This document shows, piece after piece, positions 57,531 through 64,000 of a DNA stretch of 64,000 bases. The translations under genes and the position numbers were made by a program. The DNA is from Limonium bicolor (lineage: Eukaryota > Streptophyta > Magnoliopsida > Caryophyllales > Plumbaginaceae): contig CM041781.1 of the NCBI GenBank assembly GCA_023374045.1, forward strand, positions 139,120,982 to 139,184,981, read 5' to 3'. The notes under the pieces were generated by a model, which saw only the letters and a list, made by a program, of their open reading frames with translations, was not told where the DNA came from and ran no database searches. Each line of letters opens with the position of its first letter. Within the stretch, counting starts at the first letter, position 1.

Positions 57531-57880
57531 CTTTTTGTAACACCCAATCCAAAGCCTATCGTGGTTATCGCAATCTGAACACTTAATCGAATACGTCGCA
57601 GCGGAAATAAACAACACCTGGACCTTGCCACGGTCTGATCGTTAGAATATACCGGCTTAAATGCTTACAATACTTATCCAAAAATACTTATCCAGCTTAA
57701 ACATCAACATTCGTAATACCACAACCAACCGAGTACTAGTATCTTAAACATAATCCCAAACTTACATCAGTTTAATATAAACAGTCGGGTGCACAGGCGC
57801 AACCCGAACTCAAAATAAATGTCCCACCCTAAGACTAACCGCTCCTACTCTCGTAGTGCGTCCTCATGGGCCTCTTACCT

Positions 57881-57923
57881 GCAAGTGTAAAAATAGCCCC
57901 CGAGGGGGTCAGCACGAATGCTG
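57881..57923 (-). promoter_or_regulatory. Double hairpin and CAG|GTA site, D 5' LTR
   Basis: On the minus strand CAGCA-TTCG-TGCTG then CCCCC-TC-GGGGG, a T-rich run and CTTGCAG|GTAAG. The 3' LTR has the same sequence at 37455-37499. Confidence 0.6.
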
Positions 57924-59034
57924 GTACACCCTCTCATGGCCCCCAAGCTAACGGGGCTACGACGACTAATTGGCGATAGCATGGAAATTGATTACATACA
58001 CAAGCATAATATGTGCAATAACAATAACCATAGATGAACATATATAGTTCACAACCAATGAACGACTCAAGCGTTCCCTTATCAAGTGGGTTAGTAACCC
58101 CCTCCTTAGTCCTCATTTCCTTAATCTCATTTCCTTACCTTACCTTAATCTTAATCTCAATCTTAATCTTAACCTCAGTATACAAACCTTTCCTGGAAGG
58201 GATTGGTTGTAGCTTAATTCGAACCTGGGATTTAGGTGATCCCACCGCACCATCTTAATGCCACCTACTCTGGACGGGAGTCCAGCGCAGCTGAGCCGGC
58301 AACCGGCCCTAGGCTACAAGTCCGAAGACAAGTCCTTAAGCGGAGGGCGGATCTGATTCAGATACCGTCCCCCTTTTTCCTTAGCATGCATGACCGGAGA
58401 TCGGTCCCGGGTTTCCTCACTCAAGTTCCAGTTAGTTGACATCTTAAACACCACGTGCTAGCTAAGCCTTAACGGGCATTAACCAACAACCATCAAACTT
58501 AACTCTTTCTTAACTCAGTAAGTACTAAACTTGGTTAGTAACAATCTCAAGTCTCGTGGGTTAGTGTAAGGCTAACACAAACACAACGAGAATAAATATA
58601 ACCGGTTGCATGCTTTATCTTATTTAAGTCATAGCAAGTAAACAGATAGCACACAAGCCGAGGGACACCTCGTTAGCAAGCAGGTCACAAGAAGGACTGT
58701 ACCGTTCACCGTCGATCGTTGTTCGTTTAACCTTCTTCGGGGTCCCAATTCACAAACCTAAAACATTCATTCATTTTTAGGTCATTAGTTATTTGCACCT
58801 TACTTAACTCACTTAGTCCCTAGGGATTCCCATTCAATATCCTCTCAAGTCTTTGCCACTTAGCTTTCCACTTAATTTTTAAACATCAAAACTTATACTT
58901 AATCTTAACTTAATTCCTTAAGTTCTTAGGGTCCTAATCATTACCACCCTACCAAAGGTATACCTCATTACCTATTACCATTCTTAGAATTCAAAATTTC
59001 TTCTTCTTCTTCTTTTTTTTTTTAAGTGTTAAGG

Positions 59035-59320
59035 GTCGACCGACCCACCGACCGACCCAACCCCTGGGTCGGTCCATTACAGAAACTCTTCCGTCTCTTG
59101 AAACCCATCCGACCGACCCAGAGCTAGACCGACCGACCCAAACCCTCTGGGTCGGTCCCTTACAGAACCCATTTTCCTACTTAAACCTTGCCCGACCGAC
59201 CCAAAGCTAAGCCGACCGACCCAAACCCCTGGGTCGGTCCAGTCCAGAGGCATTCCGGCTGGCTTAACATGGCCCGACCGACCCAAAACTGGGTCGGACC
59301 CTGGGTCGGTCCTCTACAGA
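59035..59320. repeat. Dyad repeats in D's 5' LTR
   Basis: Same GACCGACCC/GGGTCGGTC arrangement as 38603-38885, with small indels. Confidence 0.85.
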
Positions 59321-61663
59321 TCTCTCTCTAAATTGCCGCTTTCAATTCCTAACTCTTCCACAAGTGTTCTAATAGGTCCAACACCATCTCGGCACCTTAA
59401 ACCCACCTTATAACCTCTACCAAACTCGTTAAAACAACTTCCAAAGATCTTCTCAAACATTTACTCAATTCTTACAAAGCTCCCAACACTTAGCACTTAT
59501 TTTCTTACATTTCTCACATGCATTCCACCAAAAGTTTCAATTAACCAAATGCTCCCTCCTTAAGAACTTGACCACACCATGTACACCACTTCCCAGCCTT
59601 ATTGCATTTATCAAACCTTCCTTAGACTCTATACTCTAGTTCTCACCTAACCATTTCAAAGTTTCACCCTCACTTACATCTAATTTACCCAAGTTTTCTA
59701 GCTTCTTTTATCAACATTTACCTAAGTCCTAAATACCCAAGTACACTCTTTTGTTTCCTAAATCCTTCACAGTGACGCCTAAGTCATTACAAGTCCTTAG
59801 AACACCTTATTCTCACCCTTTTTCACCAAGACAATCTCTAGAACATCCTAGTACTTCCTTAGTCATTAAATTCCCTTAGAATATCTTAAACACCTAAGCT
59901 CTCCTTTAAATTTTGCCATGGGTTCTCTAGTATATAGTACCTCCTAACACATGGTTTTTCTCCATCAAACAACCAATACCACACAAATTCTTATCGCAAC
60001 ACTTATAACACAATTTTCACTAAGACTTCACCACATCATCATATATTGCTTAAACTTAAAATGCTTGGCACTTAGGCCCTTAATTGACAATAATCTTAAC
60101 CACTGAATCTCCACATATATATGCCTTCAACCTGCGAATACACTCAACAAGGCTCCCATTGAAATAAAATGCTTCTTGTACTTCACCTTTATATTCTTAA
60201 ACTATCTCTTTTTCTTATTTGCTCCTTAGTCACAAGTTCACAAGTATAGTCATTGTTTCTCCTAGGTTTAATATAACACCTTCCCAATATAAACTCTACA
60301 CTAAACTCATCATATACCTACATCTCATTCCCTTAAACAACAAAACACCTTAAGGTAAGTAATTTACCTTGTTTTCTCACAAGCTTAAAAGCTTTTCTCC
60401 TTAGGTTTTTCTTTGTTCAATCTCGGTCACCAATGTGTGTCTCCTTGCCAATGTTCTAACCAATATCCAATGACTCCAATGAGTACTAGATAACACATTA
60501 ACCCTAAGGAACAAACCCTAGGTTAAAAATATGTTTTAAGGTATTAATGTGATTGTTTTACCTTGGTTTCTCAAGACAAACTTGGATATGAAGCAAGAAT
60601 GACCTCCTCTCTCCTTTGAAGAGTAGAAACAAGCTAGCACAAGGCATAAACATGGGGTTCCATGAGTATATATTTTCGGACATGTGAAGAAAATGGTGGA
60701 AACCTAGATTTTCTTACACTTTCTTTACCTTAAGAGAATGGAGATGCCAATGGAGTCTCCAAACTTGAATTTCCTCCTCTAATGGTGGTTTGACTTGGCA
60801 CCAAAATGAAGCTCTTGAAGTTTTGAAAAGATAGAAAGGAGGAGCTTGAGCTAACTAAGAAGAATATGTATTTTGTTTTGGATTTGGAGCTAAAATGAGT
60901 GAGTTGTGTGCAAGAGAAGGTGGAGCTAGCATGGAGAAGGGCTTCACGTTAATGGAGAAGAGAAAGAGAGCAAGAAACCGTGTGAAACAAGGGAGAATGA
61001 AGAAGTGAGGAGAGAGGTAAGTAAAGTGTGATATTTATCTTAAAAGGTGAATAGTACTTTTACTTTACAAATCTTTATTTGCTTAATGAGTCATGAAGGT
61101 GGTGACTCACCTTACAAGAAACCGGCCCCCATTAGTAACAAGGGGTACTTAAGTCATTGTTGACCAAATATCTCACTTATATTGACTTAGGTTATAAACT
61201 AGCTTAAATAATTTACTATTCATCAAAACAAGGCACATTGTTGTGAAATTTTTGATTTCCCATTGATATAGACTTCCAAATGTGATACTATATAGTACAC
61301 ATGTTAATTAAAGAGTAATGATGGACATTTAGCCATTCAAAACTCATTTACAAGACAATTTTTCAAAAACGTGCTTTAAGACTCCTTAAAGCACATTTTT
61401 GTTTTAACTTGTTTTCAAGCTTGGTTTTCTTTGGTAATTGACTTAAAATGACCATTAGGATATTACTAAGGTCTTAGGACAATATTTGGGTACTCTCCCA
61501 TGTCTCTCCAAGCTTAGAGCACGTTTTTGTTAAAACTGCTCTTTTGGTGTTTCCTTATATTTTCTTTGATTAGAAATGTTTCTTGATGTTTCTAAGGCAT
61601 TATTTAGCCTCCTTATATCTTAGTTTATCATTTAAACACCATATCTAAGTTTGGGGTATTTCA

Positions 61664-62470
61664 GGAATGGTACCGGCACATGTGTATTGGGGGAGGACGG
61701 TATGTGAATCAGATCCGACTTCCAAATAAGACTTGTCCTCGGACTCGTCGCCTAGGGTCAACAAACCGACCCGACCACCCGGACTACTGTTTGAGGTGGG
61801 AGGCATATTAAAGATGGCGTGGGGGATCAAGCCTACATCCCCAATAAACTAAGAAAGGTTGCTTATTGCCGGTGAGTGCACTGCTACCGGCTAGGGTTAA
61901 CCAAGGAGAATGTGGACCTAAGGAGTTAAGATCTAACTCACTTGTTAAGGGAATGCCTGAGACGTTCAATTGTGTGTGAACTATGTGTGTTCATTTGTGG
62001 TTTGTTGATGTACTGCGTTCATATTGTGATTGTGATTATAATCAACTTCCATGCTATCGATAATTAGTCGTCGTAGCCCCGTTAGCTTGGGGGCCACGAG
62101 AGGGTCGTACCAGCATTCATGTTGACCCTCTTTGGGGGCTGTTTTTACTCTTGCGGGTAAGCGGCCCATGAAGTCACACCACGAGAGTAGGAGTGGGTAG
62201 CCCTAGGTGGGACTTTATTTTGAGTACGGGTTGCGCCTGTGCATCCGTCTGTTGATAGTTAAACTTGATAAATGTTATGTGGTTTTGGAAATACTTATAA
62301 CTCGGTTGGTGTATGTATTTTGGATATTCGGTTGTAAATATTTAAGAAACGGTATTTCTTGTTGATCAGACCGTCGCAAGGTCCTGGAGTTGGTTTACTT
62401 GCGCTGCGATGTTTATGTATTAGTTGTTAAGTTTATGGTAACCACGATTGGCTTAGGACGGGGTGTTACA
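61664..62470 (+). mobile_element. 5' LTR of element B, second part
   Basis: The sequence GACGGTATGTGAATCAGATCC near 61699 and later blocks match the corresponding part of D's LTR (reverse complement near 58350). It carries the double hairpin (62111-62139: CAGCA-TTCA-TGTTG, then CCCTC-TTT-GGGGG), TTGCGGGTAAG in place of the usual CAG|GTA, and ends GGGGTGTTACA at 62470. It continues the LTR interrupted at 37273. Confidence 0.88.
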
Positions 62471-62475
62471 AAAAG

Positions 62476-62503
62476 TGGTATCAGAGTGTAGTTACGCTCT
62501 GAT
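62476..62503 (+). other. Primer-binding site and hairpin of B
   Basis: TGGTATCAGAGT differs from the tRNA-Met complement only in its last base. The hairpin arms ATCAGAGTGTA and TACGCTCTGAT keep pairing with one G-U. Confidence 0.9.
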
Positions 62504-63293
62504 CAAGAAACACCGGACTTAAGTGACCATCAAGTTAGGATATAAGTTAAGAAATAAGTGATGGGTTAAGGGTATGAGCTGTTAGAGTGAGAAGAGTCAG
62601 ATGACCACTGTTTAGGGTGGACCGTCTTTCCGTCTACGGACGTTATAATTCGTTAACCGAAACAGTGGTGAATACGAACCTAATGTGAGTTGTGATTGTT
62701 CAGATGTCAGGAAGGAGAGGCCGAGGCCGTGGCAGAGGCGACGATGCTTCAGATATACTGGGAGGGCAGACGATCGCAGAGATCGTAGCTGCCGCTTTGG
62801 GGCACATGGGCTATCAGCCTGGTGCACCCCCACCTCCACCGCCACAGCCCTGGGGACCAAATTGGGTGAAGAGCTTAGCAGACCTTCGACCCGTGTCATT
62901 TCAAGGGGAGACCGCCTTCGAGACCCTTGATGTCCCTGCTGGGGTCAAGGTGCGCTAGCTGCATTCTATCTGAAAGGGGCAGCGGGCGATTGGTGAAAGC
63001 TGGTGAGGGCCGAGCATGTGGCCAATCTAGAGTTTGGCTGGGAATAGTACACCGCATTGCTATGACCAAAGTATTACCCCGCCCATGTCCAGACAAAGAA
63101 GTGCCTACAGTTGGATGCACTTAAGCAAACCGACAAGATGACGGTGGACGAGTATTACTCAGAGTTCACCGCCTTACTCCGTCTTCTGTCGGGTCTGGGA
63201 TATTCAGACCAGATACTGGTGGACCGCTTCTATGGCGGGCTTAGCCATCGACTCTGCTACGGCATGGGGCCGACGAGTTATACTACCTTGCAG

Positions 63294-63373
63294 GTAATAA
63301 GAATAAATAAAATATGAGAAGGTGAATGAGGTTAAGATTTGAGAAATAAAGGAAACTAACACTTGGAAAGCAG
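63294..63373 (+). other. Gag intron 1 of B
   Basis: TTGCAG|GTAATAAG to TGGAAAGCAG, 80 bp; boundaries as in D. Confidence 0.75.
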
Positions 63374-63626
63374 GAGTGCTATCATGCCGCTTCTAAGGTT
63401 GAGATAACCGTCCAGCTAAGGGACGAGGACAATGCCAAGAGGAAGAATGCCGGGAAGAGCACCGAGCACCAAGGGCAGGGAAGGTACAAGAAACAGAAGT
63501 ACCAGCCCCAAGCCTAGAAGAATCAGCACCAAAAAGGAAAGGAAGGAACAGAGAAGGCTACTGAAGAGCCACTGAAGTTGACTTATGCTTATGCTGCTAA
63601 GCCCCTGCGCTCCAGGGCGCCAAAGG

Positions 63627-63702
63627 GTAAGGAAATACATCTTGGGTAAATAAGAATGGTTGACAACGTTGAGACACAATCACAGATGCCATGTGTAATC
63701 AG
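63627..63702 (+). other. Gag intron 2 of B
   Basis: AAAGG|GTAAGG to TGTAATCAG, 76 bp; boundaries as in D, interior diverged. Confidence 0.75.
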
Positions 63703-64000
63703 GTACTAAGACTGGAAAGGAAACCGGTGGTGGCTACCAACGACACTACTATTACCAGAGGTGCAACAAGGACCACCCCGGAGTTGACTGTAGGGGGAAT
63801 AAGGTGGAGTGTAATTTCTGCGGTGTGCTCGGGCACCAGGCATATGAGTGCTACGGGAACCCAGAGAGTAAGAATTACAGACCCGGTTTCAAGGTTAAGA
63901 CTAGGACCGACCAGGGAGCTGGACCTGACGGACACAAGGGGGCGCAGCAAGTGGCAAACAAGAATCCACGGGTAGCCCAAAAGTCGGGACCCACCTTACA

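Larger units (their letters stand above)
37274..61663 (-). mobile_element. Element D: minus-strand Tekay chromovirus carrying an AlkB exon
   Basis: Right LTR (5') 57536-61663, primer site 57519-57530, gag in three exons, AlkB exon, protease, RT, RNase H, integrase with chromodomain, polypurine tract, left LTR (3') 37274-41236. It sits in B's 5' LTR; the sequence after its right end begins GGAAT. The left end has lost 162 bp relative to the other LTR together with the matching duplication, so a deletion removed that junction. The LTR pair is nearly identical, so insertion was recent, yet gag and pol hold several one-base frameshifts. E is nested in the RT leader. Confidence 0.95.
57536..61663 (-). 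mobile_element. 5' LTR of D (complete, 4128 bp)
   Basis: The plus strand reads TGTAACACCCAATCC at 57536 and GGGGTATTTCA at 61663. In the minus direction: head, GGGGGCCGGTTTCTTG near 61130, CT-rich leader near 60980, donor-like CCAAG|GTAAAA at 60561, acceptor-like TTCGCAG ending at 60132, dyad repeats 59035-59320, double hairpin and TTGCAG|GTA near 57881-57923. It should contain the promoter for gag-AlkB-pol. Confidence 0.95.
62704..64000 (+). pseudogene. Gag of B, decayed, three exons (runs off the window)
   Basis: Exon 1 (62704-63293) begins MSGRRGRGRGRGDD. Relative to D it has lost 42 bp between two GAGACCG repeats near 62909, one base near 62957, and gained stops (TGG to TGA near 62997, CAG to TAG near 63047). 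Intron 1 is 63294-63373, exon 2 63374-63626 (253 bp, the same length as in D, with one CAG to TAG change), intron 2 63627-63702. Exon 3 starts at 63703 and holds CNKDHPGVDC and CNFCGVLGHQAYEC. Intron positions and phases match D exactly. The window ends in exon 3, so whether an AlkB exon follows is unknown. Confidence 0.85.

Overview
The window looks like a repeat-rich block of plant nuclear DNA, probably an angiosperm with a large genome. I found no ordinary host gene. Almost everything is LTR retrotransposon, mostly Ty3/gypsy chromoviruses of the Tekay/Del type: LTRs of about 4 kb or more, an initiator tRNA-Met primer site (TGGTATCAGAGC), order gag-pro-RT-RNaseH-integrase, and a C-terminal chromodomain. 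No species can be named from this.

The layout is a deep nest. Positions 1-7906 hold old LTR debris plus a broken minus-strand gag from a different gypsy lineage. A plus-strand LTR head (C, 7907-9244) is cut by a minus-strand Tekay (T1) whose 3' LTR runs 9245-32472 and whose decayed pol end runs to 33930. Inside that LTR sits element A (11174-29012, target duplication ATATT), and inside A's 5' LTR sits a solo LTR S (12464-16388, duplication CAACT). T1's body is cut at 33931 by a plus-strand Tekay, B, which leaves the window on the right. Within B's 5' LTR lies a minus-strand Tekay, D (37274-61663), and within D's pol lies a non-autonomous minus-strand element, E (44313-54254, duplication GGTGG).

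The standout is element D. Between its gag zinc-knuckle exon and its protease it carries an uninterrupted AlkB-type 2-oxoglutarate/Fe(II) dioxygenase reading frame (55026-55765, minus) with the HxD...H iron triad and the RxNxTxR motif. D's gag is divided by two short introns that also occur, in the same places and phases, in the independent copy B. The last gag exon ends in phase 1. Two downstream acceptor-like sites, one at the AlkB exon and one at the protease exon, are both in phase 1. Splicing could therefore give either Gag-AlkB (ending at a stop followed by UGUA motifs and AAUAAA) or Gag-Pro-Pol. This is a testable model of a retrotransposon that chooses between an RNA/DNA dealkylase and its polymerase by alternative terminal-exon use.

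A second theme is covarying dyad structure. Different LTR families carry tandem GTCCG/CGGAC- or GACCG/CGGTC-centred hairpin units, a hairpin over the primer-binding site, a double hairpin before a CAG|GTA site in the LTR, and a hairpin before the polypurine tract. In each case the sequence differs between copies while the pairing is kept. All coordinates were read by eye; no alignment or database search was run.
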